A DNA stretch of 64,000 bases from Natronobeatus ordinarius (GCF_024362485.1 NZ_CP101456.1:3844001-3908000); one strand, 5' to 3'. Positions 33,445 to 43,934 are shown, numbered from the stretch's first letter. A program made the numbers and translations. The notes: a model not told the origin generated them from the letters alone.

Positions 33445-34541
33445 TATTTCGTGTCGATGAAGGGGGTGGTTTCAACTCTTGCCTTTTTGGATCGGCCGCG
33501 GACGACGACCCGGAACGTCGTGCCGGGTTCGGCGTACTCGACGGGGACGTACCCCAGGCCGATCGGTGCCTCGAGGGTCGGGCTCATCGTGCCGCTCGTG
33601 ACGGTGCCGATGACCCGGCTCTCGGTGTTCGTGATGTCGTAGCCGTGACGGGGGATGCCGCGGTCGATCAGTCGGAAGCCGACGAGTTTCTCCTCGACGC
33701 CTTCCGCCTCGACGCGTTCGAGGGCGTCGCGACCGACGAACTCGGTGTCGAGTTTGACCGTGAAGCCGATGCCGGCCTCGTAGGGCGTCCGCGGATCGGA
33801 CTCGTAGTCGAAGTCCTGCCCGGCCAGCACGAAGCCGGCCTCGAGCCGGAGCGTGTCCCGGGCGCCGAGGCCGCAGGGCTGGCAGTCGAACGCCGACCAG
33901 ACGGTCTCGGCCTCGCTCCACGGGAGGACGAACTCGTAGCCGTCCTCGCCGGTGTAGCCGGTCCGACCCATCCAGCACTCGACGCCCTCGACGGTGACGT
34001 CCGTCGCCTCGAACCGGCCGACGTCGGCGATCGACTCCTCAACGGCCTCGGTGACCAGGTTCCCGGAATCGGGACCCTGCACCGCGAACATCGCGTACTC
34101 GTCGGTCCGGTTGTCGACGGTGGCCTCGAGGCCCCACTCGTTGCGGTGCTCGACCCAGCGTTCGTGCGTCGCCTCGTCGGTGCCCGCGTTCGGCACGAAC
34201 AGGTACGTGGCCTCGCCGTCTTCGTCCGGCAGGCGGTAGATCACGGTGTCGTCGATGATCACGCCCTCCTCGTCGGTGATCGCGGCGTACTGGGAGTCGC
34301 CGACCTCGAGCGCGCTCACGTCGTTCGTCGTGAGCCGGTTCATCAGCGTCGTCGCGTCCGGCCCCGTGACGTGGATCTCGCCCATGTGCGAGACGTCGAA
34401 GATGCCGGCGTCCTCGCGGACGGCCGCGTGCTCCTCCCGGATCGAGTCGAACTCGACGGGCATGTCCCAGCCGCCAAACTCCGTGAACTTCGCACCACGC
34501 TCGTCGTGTATCCCGCGCAACGGCGGCGTCTGAAGCGGCAT
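33444..34541 (-). CDS. gcvT: Aminomethyltransferase (glycine cleavage T protein)
   Basis: A 365-residue folate-dependent enzyme that releases ammonia and makes methylene-tetrahydrofolate from the H-protein-bound intermediate. It shows the N-terminal [39 protein letters not shown], the folate-site Asp/Asn region, [14 protein letters not shown], and the C-terminal barrel ending TTPFIDTK. It lies first in the two-gene gcvT-gcvH operon on the minus strand. Length and motifs are complete. Confidence 0.95.
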   Translation of the reverse strand: MPLQTPPLRGIHDERGAKFTEFGGWDMPVEFDSIREEHAAVREDAGIFDVSHMGEIHVTGPDATTLMNRLTTNDVSALEVGDSQYAAITDEEGVIIDDTVIYRLPDEDGEATYLFVPNAGTDEATHERWVEHRNEWGLEATVDNRTDEYAMFAVQGPDSGNLVTEAVEESIADVGRFEATDVTVEGVECWMGRTGYTGEDGYEFVLPWSEAETVWSAFDCQPCGLGARDTLRLEAGFVLAGQDFDYESDPRTPYEAGIGFTVKLDTEFVGRDALERVEAEGVEEKLVGFRLIDRGIPRHGYDITNTESRVIGTVTSGTMSPTLEAPIGLGYVPVEYAEPGTTFRVVVRGRSKKARVETTPFIDTK

Positions 34542-34657
34542 ACTCGGACCGACAGCCTCGGAGTAGTAATGTCTTTTCGTCGGTTCGGGGCACGTCGCGG
34601 CGAATCCGGGCTGTCCCCGGCGCGTCGCTTATATACTCGAGCGAAATACCGTCGGAG

Positions 34658-35953
34658 GTGAACGAGCTCGTCCTGCAGCTCGCGGACGCCCCGCTCGACC
34701 AGACGGTCGTCCGAATCGCGCTGGCCGGCGCGCTGGGAATGTTCCTCGGCTTAGAGCGCGAGTGGTCACAGAAGTCCGCCGGCATCCGGACGTTCTCGCT
34801 GATCAGCCTCATCGGCGCGGTCTTTACGATTATGGCGCTCGAGACAGCGCTGGGCGAGGCGCTGCTCGTTCTCGGTGGCCTGCTCGTCATCGTCCAGGGC
34901 GTCCTGCTCGCCGTCCAGGGGCTGACCGACGAGGACGAGGACGCCGGCCTCTCGCTGACGACGTCGGTTTCGATGCTCGTCGCCTACGGCGTCGGCGCGC
35001 TGGTCGCCGCTGGCTTCATCCTCGAGGGCGTCACCGTCGCCGTGCTCTCGTCGCTGTTGCTCGTCCTCAAGCGGGAACTGCACGCGTTCGCGTGGGGGCT
35101 CTCCCGCGAGGAGATGCGCGCGAGCACGGAGTTTGCCATCCTCGCGTTCGTCATCTATCCGCTGCTGCCGGCGGAATGGACGCTCGAGGTCGGCGAGCTG
35201 TCGATTCCGATCGAGCCCCAGATCATCTGGCTGATGGTCGTCGCCGTCGCGGGTATCGGCATCGTCAACTACGCGATCGTCTCGAGCTACGGCGGCCGGG
35301 GCATCGCCATCACGGGCTTTTTCGGTGGGCTCGCTTCCTCGACGGCCGTCGTCGGGACGATGCTCGATCACGTCCGCCAGCGGCCCGAAGCCGCCTCCTA
35401 CGCCGTCGCCGCGATCCTGCTCGCCGACGCGGCGATGGCCACGCGCAACCTCGCCATCGCCGTCGCGTTCACCGTCGGCACCGGCGTCCCGACGCTGCTC
35501 GAGGCGATCGTCCCCCTCGGCGCAGTGATCGTCCTCGCGTTCGTCATCGCCGGGCTCACCGCCGAGTGGGGCGAATCGATGCCGATGGATCTCGAGAGCC
35601 CGTTCTCGATGAAAAACGCCTTGGGCTTCGGCGCGATCTTTCTCGTCGTCCTCGTCTTCGGCTCGCTCGCCGAGACCTGGTTCGGCACCCTCGGCTTCTA
35701 CGCGACCGCCGCCGCCAGCGGCCTGGTCTCGAGCGCCGGCGCGACCACTTCGGCCGTCGTCCTCTACCGTGGGGGCCAGCTCGACGGCCCCGAGGCGACG
35801 ATCGCCATCCTGCTGGCGACGGTCTCGAGCATCGTCGTCAAGGCGCTGTTGGCCTCGACGTCGACGAACGCCCAATTCCGTCGCCGCGTGGCCGTCTCGA
35901 GTGGGCTCTTGCTCGTCGGTGGGGCGATCGCCTCGATCGTCGTGATCCTCTAG
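34658..35953 (+). CDS. MgtC/SapB-DUF4010 family membrane protein
   Basis: A 431-residue membrane protein with about 12 hydrophobic segments. The N-terminal part has the MgtC signature (RIALAGALGMFLGLEREWSQKSAGIRTFSLISLIGAV), and the rest matches the longer DUF4010 type. MgtC proteins are linked to magnesium and membrane-potential stress, but the biochemical role of this archaeal group is uncertain. A CTTATATAC box at 34629-34636 lies about 25 nt before the GTG start at 34658, which supports a leaderless start there. Confidence 0.85.
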   Translation: MNELVLQLADAPLDQTVVRIALAGALGMFLGLEREWSQKSAGIRTFSLISLIGAVFTIMALETALGEALLVLGGLLVIVQGVLLAVQGLTDEDEDAGLSLTTSVSMLVAYGVGALVAAGFILEGVTVAVLSSLLLVLKRELHAFAWGLSREEMRASTEFAILAFVIYPLLPAEWTLEVGELSIPIEPQIIWLMVVAVAGIGIVNYAIVSSYGGRGIAITGFFGGLASSTAVVGTMLDHVRQRPEAASYAVAAILLADAAMATRNLAIAVAFTVGTGVPTLLEAIVPLGAVIVLAFVIAGLTAEWGESMPMDLESPFSMKNALGFGAIFLVVLVFGSLAETWFGTLGFYATAAASGLVSSAGATTSAVVLYRGGQLDGPEATIAILLATVSSIVVKALLASTSTNAQFRRRVAVSSGLLLVGGAIASIVVIL

Positions 35954-36128
35954 CGGCGCTTTTGGCCTCGAGGCGGTCGCCGAACCGACCGTGGATCCGG
36001 CTCGACCGCTCTGTCGACACCCACTCGGCGTACTGCTGCGGTTGGTGATCGTGGTGCGGTTGGTGGATCCTGGACTCAGTGTGCGTTCTGCACTCCCTGA
36101 ACGAAAGAAATGAGACTACTGGCTCCCG

Positions 36129-36998
36129 CTAGAGGAAGCTCTCGATGTGGTCGGCGACTTCCTCGGGGGTGTCACCGACGGGGACGCCCGCGTCGTTCAG
36201 CGCGTTGATCTTGCTCTCTGCCGTCCCCGTACCGGAGCCGGAGACGATCGCACCGGCGTGGCCCATGCGTTTGCCCGGCGGCGCGGTGCGGCCGGCGATG
36301 AAGCCGGCGACGGGTGTGTCGACGTGCTCGTCGATGTACGCTGCGGCCTCCTCTTCGTCCTCGCCACCGATCTCACCGCACATGGCGATGGCCTTCGTGT
36401 CGGGGTCGTTCTCGAACAGCTCTAAGGCGTCGATGAAGCTCGTGCCGATGATCGGGTCGCCGCCGATACCGATGGCGGTGGTCTGACCGATGCCGCGGTT
36501 GGTGAGGTTGTCGACGACCTGGTAGGTCAGGGTGCCAGAACGGGAGACGAGACCGACGTCACCCTCGGAGAAGATGTTTCCGGGGAGGATGCCGAGTTTG
36601 GCCTCGCCGGGGGTGATCAGGCCGGGACAGTTCGGGCCGATGAGACGGGTGTCCGTCTCCGAAAGGCGCTTTTTCACGCGGGACATGTCCTGGGTCGGGA
36701 CGCCTTCGGTGATGGCGACGGCGAGATCGAGGTCGGTGTCGAGCGCCTCGAAGATCGCGTCACCGGCGAAGGCGGGCGGAACGAAGATCACGGAGGTGTC
36801 GGCGTTTTCCTCCTCGACGGCCTGGGCAACGGTGTCGTAGACGGGGATGCCGTCGACGTCCTGGCCGCCCTTGCCTGGCACCGCGCCAGCGACCACGTTG
36901 GTGCCGTACTTCATCATCTGTCGGGCGTGGAACTTCCCCTCGCCACCGGTGATGCCCTGTACCACGACGCGGGTGTCCTCGTCGACGAGTACGCTCAT
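36129..36998 (-). CDS. sucD: Succinyl-CoA synthetase alpha subunit
   Basis: A 289-residue CoA-binding and phosphohistidine subunit. Visible elements are [37 protein letters not shown], the CoA-site [37 protein letters not shown], and the phospho-His in [19 protein letters not shown]. It converts succinyl-CoA to succinate with nucleotide triphosphate formation in the TCA cycle. Its start overlaps the sucC stop by four bases (ATGA). Confidence 0.96.
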   Translation of the reverse strand: MSVLVDEDTRVVVQGITGGEGKFHARQMMKYGTNVVAGAVPGKGGQDVDGIPVYDTVAQAVEEENADTSVIFVPPAFAGDAIFEALDTDLDLAVAITEGVPTQDMSRVKKRLSETDTRLIGPNCPGLITPGEAKLGILPGNIFSEGDVGLVSRSGTLTYQVVDNLTNRGIGQTTAIGIGGDPIIGTSFIDALELFENDPDTKAIAMCGEIGGEDEEEAAAYIDEHVDTPVAGFIAGRTAPPGKRMGHAGAIVSGSGTGTAESKINALNDAGVPVGDTPEEVADHIESFL

Positions 36999-38143
36999 TG
37001 GTTCACCTCCTCAGCGTAGGCAACGGCACGCTGAACCGCCTCTTCGAGGGTTTCTTCGACCGTCACGAGCTCCTCGTTGAGAATTTCCATGCCTTCCTCC
37101 CAGTTCGTTCCTGCCAGGCGGACGACGACCGGCTTCGGGATCTCGTCGAACTGCTCGAGCGCCTCGTTGATCCCTTTCGCCACTTCGTCGCCGCGGGTGA
37201 TGCCGCCGAAGATGTTGAACACGACGCTGTCGACGTTGTCGTCGGAGAACACCATGTCCAGGGCGTTGGCGATGCGCGAGGCCTTCGCGCCACCGCCGAC
37301 GTCGAGGAAGTTCGCTGGCTCGCCGCCGTAGTAGTCGACGAGGTCGAGCGTCGTCATCACGAGGCCGGCACCGTTGCCGATGATCCCCGTGTTACCCTCG
37401 AGGCGGACGTAGTCGAAGTCGTACTCGTCAGCTTTGCGCTCGAGTTCGTCGCCGCTTGCGGCCTCCGCTTCCATTTCCGCTAGCTCGGGCTGGCGGAAGA
37501 GGGCGTCTTCGTCGACGTTCATCACGGCGTCCGCGGCGATGATCTCGTCGTCTGCGGTGACCATCAGCGGGTTGATCTCGGCGTCGGCGCCGTCTTTGTC
37601 GTCCCAGAGCTGGTAGAGCGTCGTCAGGACGGAAGCGACGTCGCGAGCGAGTTCGGGGTCGACGCCCGCGTCGTAGACGGCCTTGCGCGCCTGGTAGGGG
37701 TGCATGCCGAAGGCAGGGTCGACGTGCTCGGAGGCGATCGCCTCGGGCGTCTCCTCGGCGACGGCCTCGATGTCGACGCCACCTTTGGTCGAGACCATCG
37801 CAACGGGCTTGCCCTCGCCACGGTCCATCGTGACCCCGACGTAGAGTTCGTCGGTGAAGTCGACAGCCTGCTCGACTAGCACCTGTTCGACGTGGTAGCC
37901 CTTGAGGTCCATCCCGAGGATGGCGTCGGCCGCCTCGCGGGCCTCTTCCTCGTCGTCGGCGAGTTTGATCCCGCCGGCCTTGCCACGGCCGCCGACCTGT
38001 ACCTGCGCTTTGATCGCGACCGGGTAGCCGATCTCCTCGGCCGCCTCCAGGACGCCGTCGACGTCGGAGGCGAGTGTCGACTCCGGCGTCGGAATCCCGG
38101 CGTCGGCGAAGACTCCCTTCGCCTGATACTCGTGTAGCTTCAT
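36995..38143 (-). CDS. sucC: Succinyl-CoA synthetase beta subunit
   Basis: A 382-residue ATP-grasp subunit starting [22 protein letters not shown]. It contains [21 protein letters not shown] for nucleotide binding, [23 protein letters not shown] and [29 protein letters not shown] and [14 protein letters not shown] in the ligase domain. It forms the heterotetramer with SucD and is the first gene of the sucC-sucD operon on the minus strand. Confidence 0.96.
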   Translation of the reverse strand: MKLHEYQAKGVFADAGIPTPESTLASDVDGVLEAAEEIGYPVAIKAQVQVGGRGKAGGIKLADDEEEAREAADAILGMDLKGYHVEQVLVEQAVDFTDELYVGVTMDRGEGKPVAMVSTKGGVDIEAVAEETPEAIASEHVDPAFGMHPYQARKAVYDAGVDPELARDVASVLTTLYQLWDDKDGADAEINPLMVTADDEIIAADAVMNVDEDALFRQPELAEMEAEAASGDELERKADEYDFDYVRLEGNTGIIGNGAGLVMTTLDLVDYYGGEPANFLDVGGGAKASRIANALDMVFSDDNVDSVVFNIFGGITRGDEVAKGINEALEQFDEIPKPVVVRLAGTNWEEGMEILNEELVTVEETLEEAVQRAVAYAEEVNQ

Positions 38144-38310
38144 CGTAGACTCGGGCTGATATTTGGCGAAGGCCGAGTTAGTACTGTCGAAACGCGGCGA
38201 GCGACATCACGTCACACCCCCAGCCGAATCGCCCTCTCGCGGCTGAAATCGATACTTTCCGGCGAAAGAATTGACACCACCGAAACGGCTATTTTGCCCT
38301 CGAGTCCGTC

Positions 38311-39432
38311 CTACTGGACCGCCCGCGTCGCGTCGTGGATGATCTCGAGCGCCTCCTTCAACTCCTCGGTCCCGGTCGCATACGAGAGGCGGGCGTAGCC
38401 CGCACCGTGTTCCCCGAACGCCTCGCCGGGGACGACGACGACGTCCCGGGAGAGGACCTCCTCACACCAGCCCTCGGGCACCTTCGGCATCACGTAGAAC
38501 GCCCCCTGTGGGGTCGGCACCTCGAGGCCGGCGTCCTCGAGGCCGTCGAGGACGACGTCCCGGCGGTGCTCGAACGCCTCGACCATCTCCTCGACGCAGT
38601 CCTGTGGGCCAGAGAGAGCCGCCTCGGCAGCGTACTGTGCGGGCGCGGACGCACAGGCCTGGGCGTACTGGTGCACCCGCAGCATCCGTTCGATCCGGCG
38701 GTTCGAGCCGGTGACCCAGCCCAGCCGCCAGCCGGTCATCGAGTACGTCTTCGAACAGGCGCTAACGACGACGACGTTGTCCGTCTCGGCGAACGCCATC
38801 GGCGAGCGGTGGGTGCCCTCGAAGACGATCCGTTCGTACACCTCGTCGGAGAGACAGAGCACGTCGTGCTCGTCGGCGATGCGGGCGAACTCGCGCATGT
38901 CGGCTTCGTCCTGGACGGCGCCGGTCGGGTTCCCCGGGCTGTTGACCACGAAGACGGCCGTCTCGTCGGTGATCGCCTCCTCCACGGTCGCCGGATCGAG
39001 GGTGAGGTCTTCGCGCAGCGGGACGGGTCTGGGCGTCCCCCCGGCGATGCGCGTCAGGGCGTCGTAGGCGACGAAGCCTGGATCCGGGAAGATCACCTCT
39101 TCGCCCGGATCGACGTGCGCCTCGAGGACGAGGTGCAGCGCCTCGCTCCCGCCCGCGGTGGCGATGACGTCTGCCGGGTCGATCGCGAGCCCGTAGTCGC
39201 GGTCGTACCGCGTCGAGATCGCCTCGCGAAGTTCGAGGATCCCCTTGTTCGAGGTGTAGGCGTCGGTCTTCTCCGCCTCGATTGCCTCGATCGCCGCTCG
39301 TCGGGCGTGCTCGGGCGTCGGGAAGTCGGGCTGGCCGATCCCGAGGTTGATCGCGTCCTCGCCTGCGGCCTCGAACACTTCACGAATGCCGCTGATCGAC
39401 ACCTGCTCGATTCGGTCGGAGAACTCCGTCAT
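38311..39432 (-). CDS. Class I/II aminotransferase, aspartate/aromatic type
   Basis: A 373-residue fold type I aminotransferase. The motifs are INLGIGQPDFPTPEHARRAAIEA, YTSNKGILELREAI, NSPGNPTGAVQDEADM, LSDEVYERIVFEG, the PLP lysine in VVSACSKTYSMTGWRLGWV, and the substrate Arg in GYARLSYATG. It probably transfers the amino group of aspartate or an aromatic amino acid to 2-oxoglutarate. ATG 39432 is chosen since the frame upstream lies in the promoter between two divergent genes. Confidence 0.88.
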   Translation of the reverse strand: MTEFSDRIEQVSISGIREVFEAAGEDAINLGIGQPDFPTPEHARRAAIEAIEAEKTDAYTSNKGILELREAISTRYDRDYGLAIDPADVIATAGGSEALHLVLEAHVDPGEEVIFPDPGFVAYDALTRIAGGTPRPVPLREDLTLDPATVEEAITDETAVFVVNSPGNPTGAVQDEADMREFARIADEHDVLCLSDEVYERIVFEGTHRSPMAFAETDNVVVVSACSKTYSMTGWRLGWVTGSNRRIERMLRVHQYAQACASAPAQYAAEAALSGPQDCVEEMVEAFEHRRDVVLDGLEDAGLEVPTPQGAFYVMPKVPEGWCEEVLSRDVVVVPGEAFGEHGAGYARLSYATGTEELKEALEIIHDATRAVQ

Positions 39433-39582
39433 GTCTGACTCGGGGAGGGCAACCCGGATAACTCTTGATGTCTCTCGCCACCGGACACCGACTGCGGCCG
39501 TACTGTCTGCCAAAGTGACAGTATTCTGCTCACGATTGTTCGACCGGAACGAATTTATCGACTCCCGCGCTTTGAGGTCCGT

Positions 39583-40392
39583 ATGCAATCACGGCGATCG
39601 TTTCTCGCAGCCGGCGCAACCGGCACGCTCGCACTCTCGGCGGGCTGTCTCGGGGTCGTCCTCGGAACTGAGCCGATCGAGTTCACCGCGAGCCGGGCCG
39701 CACCGTCGACCGCCTCCCTCGAGTCGACTGGCTACACCGAAACGCAGTCGAACGAGGAACTCCTCGAGGAGACGGTCGACGTCGGCGTCAGCCGGGAAAT
39801 CCGCGCGTCGTACTGGCTCGTCACGCACTCGAAGGAGGTCGATCTCCAGGACGCGGTCGAAGAGCGCCTCGACGAAGCAGAACTCGACGAGACGGGACTC
39901 GAGGAAGCCGACGACGTCGACCTCGAGGAAACTGACGACGTCGATCTCGAGGAAGCTGACGATGTCGACCTCGGCGAAGCGGAACTCGACGACGTCGACC
40001 TCGAGGCGTTCGAGTCACAGGAGGCGGCGTTCTTCGTGGCGGTCTCGATGCCAGGAATCGAGGTTCTGGGACGGTCGTTCAATCCACTCGAGGAGCTGGG
40101 CAGCGAGGAACTCATCGATGAACTCCTCTCTCAGTCTGGGGACGAAGATGACGTAGGGCAGGTCGAGCCTGCCGGGAGTATCTCGCTACCGATCCTGGGT
40201 GCGGACCGGGACGTCGACCGCTTCGAGGCGACCACTGAGGTCGAGGGCGAAGCCGTCGAGCTCGACCTGTCGATCACCTCGTTCACGCACGAGGACGATC
40301 TCCTCGTCCTCCTCGGTGGCCATCCCGCCGTGCTCGAGGACGAGGCCGACGACCTTGCGACGCTCTTCGAGTCGGTCGAACATCCTCTCTAA
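39583..40392 (+). CDS. TAT lipoprotein, DUF6517-like, with acidic repeats
   Basis: A 269-residue protein with a clear TAT lipoprotein signal, MQSRRSFLAAGATGTLALSAGCLG. The first mature segment (PIEFTASRAAPSTASLESTGYTET) resembles haloarchaeal DUF6517 lipoproteins. A run of DVDLEE/TDDVDLEE/ADDVDLG repeats lies near residues 110-145. The C-terminal half is a beta-rich domain. It is predicted to sit on the outer membrane face. The TTTATC box near 39554 lies about 27 nt before ATG 39583. Confidence 0.7.
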   Translation: MQSRRSFLAAGATGTLALSAGCLGVVLGTEPIEFTASRAAPSTASLESTGYTETQSNEELLEETVDVGVSREIRASYWLVTHSKEVDLQDAVEERLDEAELDETGLEEADDVDLEETDDVDLEEADDVDLGEAELDDVDLEAFESQEAAFFVAVSMPGIEVLGRSFNPLEELGSEELIDELLSQSGDEDDVGQVEPAGSISLPILGADRDVDRFEATTEVEGEAVELDLSITSFTHEDDLLVLLGGHPAVLEDEADDLATLFESVEHPL

Positions 40393-40505
40393 TCGGAGGA
40401 CATCGTCGACTCGAGGCCGACTTCGTCTCTCGTTTCGAGCACCTCGGTTTCTCGTTTCGAGCGTCTCGGCAGTCACCTGTGCCGATCCGACGTGACTCCC
40501 GATCG

Positions 40506-41483
40506 TTAAGCGAGGGCGCCTTCTTCGGCCTCGAGTAACTCGTGGTACCGGTTGCGGATCGTCACTTCGGAGATGTTGGCGACCTCGCTGACCTCGTTCT
40601 GGGTGACCTTCTCGTTGGTGAGCAAGGCGGCGGCGTACACCGCGGCGGCGGCGAGACCGACTGGCGACTTGCCCGAGTGGATGCCCGCTTCCTTCGCCGT
40701 GTTGAGCAAGGAACGGGCGCGGCGTTCGGTCTCGTCGGAGAGTTCGAGTTCGCTCGCGAAGCGTGGGACGTAGCTCGTGGGGTCGGCGGGCTTGATCTCG
40801 AGGCCGAGTTCGCGGGCCACGTAGCGGTAGGTGCGGGCGATCTCGTCTTTTCCGACACGGCTCACGGCGGCGATCTCATCGAGGCTGCGGGGGGTGCCGG
40901 CCTGGCGAGCGGCGGCGTACAACGACGCCGTGGCGACGCCCTCGATCGAGCGACCGGGAAGCAGCTTCTCGTCGAGTGCACGGCGGTAGATCACGCTCGC
41001 GGTCTCGCGGACGTTCTCGGGGAGGCCGAGTGCGGAGGCCATCCGATCGATCTCGCCGAGGGCCTGTTTGAGGTTGCGCTCTTTGCTGTCACGGGTGCGA
41101 AAGCGCTCGTTCCAGGTGCGCAGCCGCTGCATCTTCTGGCGCTGCCTCGAGGATAACGCCCGTCCGTAGGCGTCTTTGTCCTGCCAGCCGATGTTCGTCG
41201 AGAGCCCCTGGTCGTGCATCATCTTCGTCGTCGGCGCGCCGACGCGGCTCTTCTGGTCTTTCTCGGCCGAATCGAACGCCCGCCACTCGGGCCCGCGATC
41301 GATCTCGCCTTCGTCGACGACCAGCCCACACTCCGAGCAGACCGTCTCACCGTGTTCGCTGTCCGAAACGAGTCGACCGCCACACTCCGGACAGTTCGTG
41401 CGCTCGTCGGACACACTCGTCGATTCGTCAACTTCTGTCGCTTCTCGCTCACCGGTTCGAGTCCGTATGGGGGATTCTGTCAT
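40506..41483 (-). CDS. tfb: Transcription initiation factor TFB
   Basis: A 325-residue TFIIB homologue. The N-terminal zinc ribbon is CPECGGRLVSDSEHGETVCSEC, followed by the B-finger region around GPEWRAFDSAEKDQKSRVGAP. Two cyclin-like repeats occupy about residues 125-320. An HTH near the C-terminus (VTQNEVSEVANISEVTIRNRYHEL) contacts the BRE. It recruits RNA polymerase to TBP-bound promoters. Haloarchaea usually have several TFBs, and which one this is cannot be told here. A TATTTAAG box on the minus strand near 41570 gives a leader of about 60 nt. Confidence 0.96.
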   Translation of the reverse strand: MTESPIRTRTGEREATEVDESTSVSDERTNCPECGGRLVSDSEHGETVCSECGLVVDEGEIDRGPEWRAFDSAEKDQKSRVGAPTTKMMHDQGLSTNIGWQDKDAYGRALSSRQRQKMQRLRTWNERFRTRDSKERNLKQALGEIDRMASALGLPENVRETASVIYRRALDEKLLPGRSIEGVATASLYAAARQAGTPRSLDEIAAVSRVGKDEIARTYRYVARELGLEIKPADPTSYVPRFASELELSDETERRARSLLNTAKEAGIHSGKSPVGLAAAAVYAAALLTNEKVTQNEVSEVANISEVTIRNRYHELLEAEEGALA

Positions 41484-41699
41484 TGTGTCGTATATTGTAC
41501 CTGTCGTGGCGGGTATCGACCGAAAACGCTCGGGGGTCAGTGAAGTAGACCTAGTTACGGACGAACGTTACTTAAATACTTTGGTTGAATTGCTAACTCA
41601 GATTCCGAACGGGGAAACAAGAGTTTCTCCCGGCGGGAACGATCGTCGTCGGCCACCGGTATCGAAACCCTTACTCCCCCCAGACCGGTGGTCGAACGT

Positions 41700-41978
41700 A
41701 TGAGCGACGACGCCGTCAGTCCCGAGGACGTCCGCCACGTGGCGGCGCTGGCACGGGTCGACCTCGAGGAAGAGGAGGTCGACCGCTTCGCCGACCAGTT
41801 CGCGGACATCCTCGCGTACTTCGAGACGCTCGATCAGGTGCCCGAGGTCGACCACGACGCCGACCTGACGAACGTGATGCGCCCCGACGAGGAACGCGAA
41901 CCGCTCGACAGCGAGCGCGCGCTTCGAAACGCCCCCGAGTCCGAGGACTGCTACTTCAAAGGACCCAACGTCTCCTGA
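41700..41978 (+). CDS. gatC: Glutamyl-tRNA(Gln) amidotransferase subunit C
   Basis: A 92-residue helical protein that clamps GatA and GatB together. It contains VSPEDVRHVAALARVDLEEEEVDRFADQFADILAYFETLDQV and the extended segment TNVMRPDEEREPLDSE, both typical of GatC. It is followed after 2 bp by gatA. ATG 41700 is preferred over a GTG four codons upstream. Confidence 0.93.
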   Translation: MSDDAVSPEDVRHVAALARVDLEEEEVDRFADQFADILAYFETLDQVPEVDHDADLTNVMRPDEEREPLDSERALRNAPESEDCYFKGPNVS

Positions 41979-41980
41979 TC

Positions 41981-43249
41981 ATGTCCACGAACGCATTCAT
42001 CACGGACGCCGAGATCGAGGGCGCCGACGAGGGACCGCTCGCCGGCCGAACCGTCGCCGTCAAGGACAACATCTCGACGAAAGACGTCCGGACCACCTGC
42101 GGATCGCGGATGCTCGAGGAGTACGTCCCGCCGTACGACGCCACCGTCATCGAGCGCCTGAAGGAAGCGGGGGCGACGATCGTCGGCAAGGCCAACATGG
42201 ACGAGTTCGGGATGGGGTCGACCACCGAAACCTCCTACTTCGGTCCGACGGACAACCCTGCTGCCCCGGGCCACGTCCCCGGCGGCTCCTCCGGCGGCTC
42301 CGCCGCGGCCGTCGCCGCCGGCGAGGCCGACCTCGCACTCGGCACCGACACCGGCGGCTCGATCCGCTGTCCGGCCGCCTTCTGTGGCGTCGTCGGCATC
42401 AAACCCACCTACGGGCTCGTCTCCCGCTACGGACTGGTCGCCTACGGGAACAGTTTAGAGCAGATCGGCCCGTTCGCCCCGACCGTCGCCGAGGCCGCCG
42501 AGTTGCTCGAGGTGATCGCCGGACCGGACGAGCGCGACGCGACCACCAGAGACGAAGGCGCCGACGCGAGTTACGCCGACGCGGCCGACGGCGACGTCGA
42601 CGGGCTGCAAATCGGCGTTCCCACCGAGTTGCTCGAGGGCGCCGACGAGGGCGTCCTCGAGACGTTCTGGGACGCCATCGCGACGCTCGAAGACCAGGGA
42701 GCCGAGTACCACGAGGTCAGTCTCCCGTCGGTCGAACACGCCGTCGAGGCCTACTACGTGATCGCGATGTCGGAAGCCTCCTCGAACCTCGCCCGGTTCG
42801 ACGGCGTCCGCTACGGCCATTCGGGGGGGTACGACGGCAACTGGAACGAGGCCTTCTCGAAAGCGCGCAAGGAAGGATTCGGCGACGAGGTCAAACGCCG
42901 CATCTTGCTCGGCACCTATGCCCTCTCGGCGGGCTACCACGACAAGTACTACAAGAAGGCTCAGGACGCCCGGGCGTGGGTGAAACAGGACTTCGATTCC
43001 GCACTCGAGGACGCCGACGTCCTCGCCTCGCCGACGATGCCCGTCCCGCCGTTCGAGCTCGGCGAGAGCCTCGACGACCCCCTGCAGCTGTACCTCGCCG
43101 ACGCCAACACCGTCCCCGTCAACCTCGCGAACCTGCCGGCGATCTCCGTGCCCGCGGGCGAGACCGACGGCCTCCCCGTTGGCTGCCAGTTCGTCGGGCC
43201 GGCTTTTGGCGAGCGGGCGATCGTTCGCGCGGCGAGCGCGCTCGAGTAA
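41981..43249 (+). CDS. gatA: Glutamyl-tRNA(Gln) amidotransferase subunit A
   Basis: A 422-residue amidase-signature enzyme. The Ser-cisSer-Lys triad is visible as Lys28 in VAVKDNIS, Ser103 in PGGSSGGSAAA and Ser127 in GTDTGGSIRCP. It hydrolyses glutamine to supply ammonia for conversion of Glu-tRNA(Gln) to Gln-tRNA(Gln), with GatB and GatC. It is cotranscribed with gatC; gatB is elsewhere. It is distinct from the amidase at 61033, which is longer at the N-terminus and not linked to gatC. Confidence 0.95.
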   Translation: MSTNAFITDAEIEGADEGPLAGRTVAVKDNISTKDVRTTCGSRMLEEYVPPYDATVIERLKEAGATIVGKANMDEFGMGSTTETSYFGPTDNPAAPGHVPGGSSGGSAAAVAAGEADLALGTDTGGSIRCPAAFCGVVGIKPTYGLVSRYGLVAYGNSLEQIGPFAPTVAEAAELLEVIAGPDERDATTRDEGADASYADAADGDVDGLQIGVPTELLEGADEGVLETFWDAIATLEDQGAEYHEVSLPSVEHAVEAYYVIAMSEASSNLARFDGVRYGHSGGYDGNWNEAFSKARKEGFGDEVKRRILLGTYALSAGYHDKYYKKAQDARAWVKQDFDSALEDADVLASPTMPVPPFELGESLDDPLQLYLADANTVPVNLANLPAISVPAGETDGLPVGCQFVGPAFGERAIVRAASALE

Positions 43250-43254
43250 ACCGT

Positions 43255-43689
43255 TCACTCGAACGGATCGTCGGCCGTCGTGAGCCGGGTGATCCCATCG
43301 ACGGCGTCGAATCCGTCGTCGAACGAGTAGAGGTATTTGACGTTCTGTCGCTGCATCGAGGCGACGATGATCGCGTCCGTCAGCGAGAGGCGTTCGTACG
43401 TTCTGAACACCGATCGGCCGGCGTCGAAGTCGCTTTTTGGCGTGTGAACGGTCTCGAAGCCGCTACTCTCGACGAGTGCGTCGAGCGTCTCCACGGCGAC
43501 GTTGTGGGACGCTCTCGCCGTGAGATAATTCAGGACTTCGCCGAGAACGTCGTCGATCACGAGGGCGGGCGGGAGATCTCCCTGGTCGAACGCTCGTGAA
43601 ATGGAGACTCCACGGTCGTGGTTCTGATCTCGTTTCAGTCGAGCCGCGATGAGTACGTTCGAATCGACGAGAACCCGGGCGGTAGCCAT
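43255..43689 (-). CDS. PIN-domain toxin (VapC family)
   Basis: A 144-residue PIN-fold nuclease: VLVDSNVLIAARLKRD holds the first Asp, VIDDVLGEVLNYLTA the Glu, LSLTDAIIVASMQRQ the next Asp and YLYSFDDGFDAVDG the last. It probably cleaves RNA and is held in check by the AbrB-like protein encoded just upstream. The ATG at 43689 overlaps the antitoxin stop by one base; a GTG one codon upstream would overlap by four. Confidence 0.88.
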   Translation of the reverse strand: MATARVLVDSNVLIAARLKRDQNHDRGVSISRAFDQGDLPPALVIDDVLGEVLNYLTARASHNVAVETLDALVESSGFETVHTPKSDFDAGRSVFRTYERLSLTDAIIVASMQRQNVKYLYSFDDGFDAVDGITRLTTADDPFE

Positions 43690-43934
43690 CACTGCTCACC
43701 GGTGACGAGATCGTGATCGTCGGCGGCGTTCGTCTCCTCGCCGATGTCGACCGGTTCGAGTTCGGAGAACGCACCGTGTCGTTGTTTGACGAGTTCGACC
43801 GCCAGCGTTCCATCGTCCTCTACGCGCCAGCGAACCTTGTCTCCAGCCTCGATGCCGGCCTCGCGCCGAACGGCTGCCGGCACCGTCACCGAATGGCTCT
43901 CGTTGATCGTCGTTTCGTCTTCGACTCGCGACAT
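43689..43934 (-). CDS. AbrB-type antitoxin (VapB)
   Basis: An 81-residue protein with the AbrB/MazE-like fold: DETTINESHSVTVPAAVRREAGIEAGDKVRWRVEDDGTLAVELV, then an acidic linker for toxin binding. It is coupled to the PIN toxin gene downstream. It differs considerably from the antitoxin at 29028, so the two modules should be independent. Confidence 0.85.
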   Translation of the reverse strand: MSRVEDETTINESHSVTVPAAVRREAGIEAGDKVRWRVEDDGTLAVELVKQRHGAFSELEPVDIGEETNAADDHDLVTGEQ

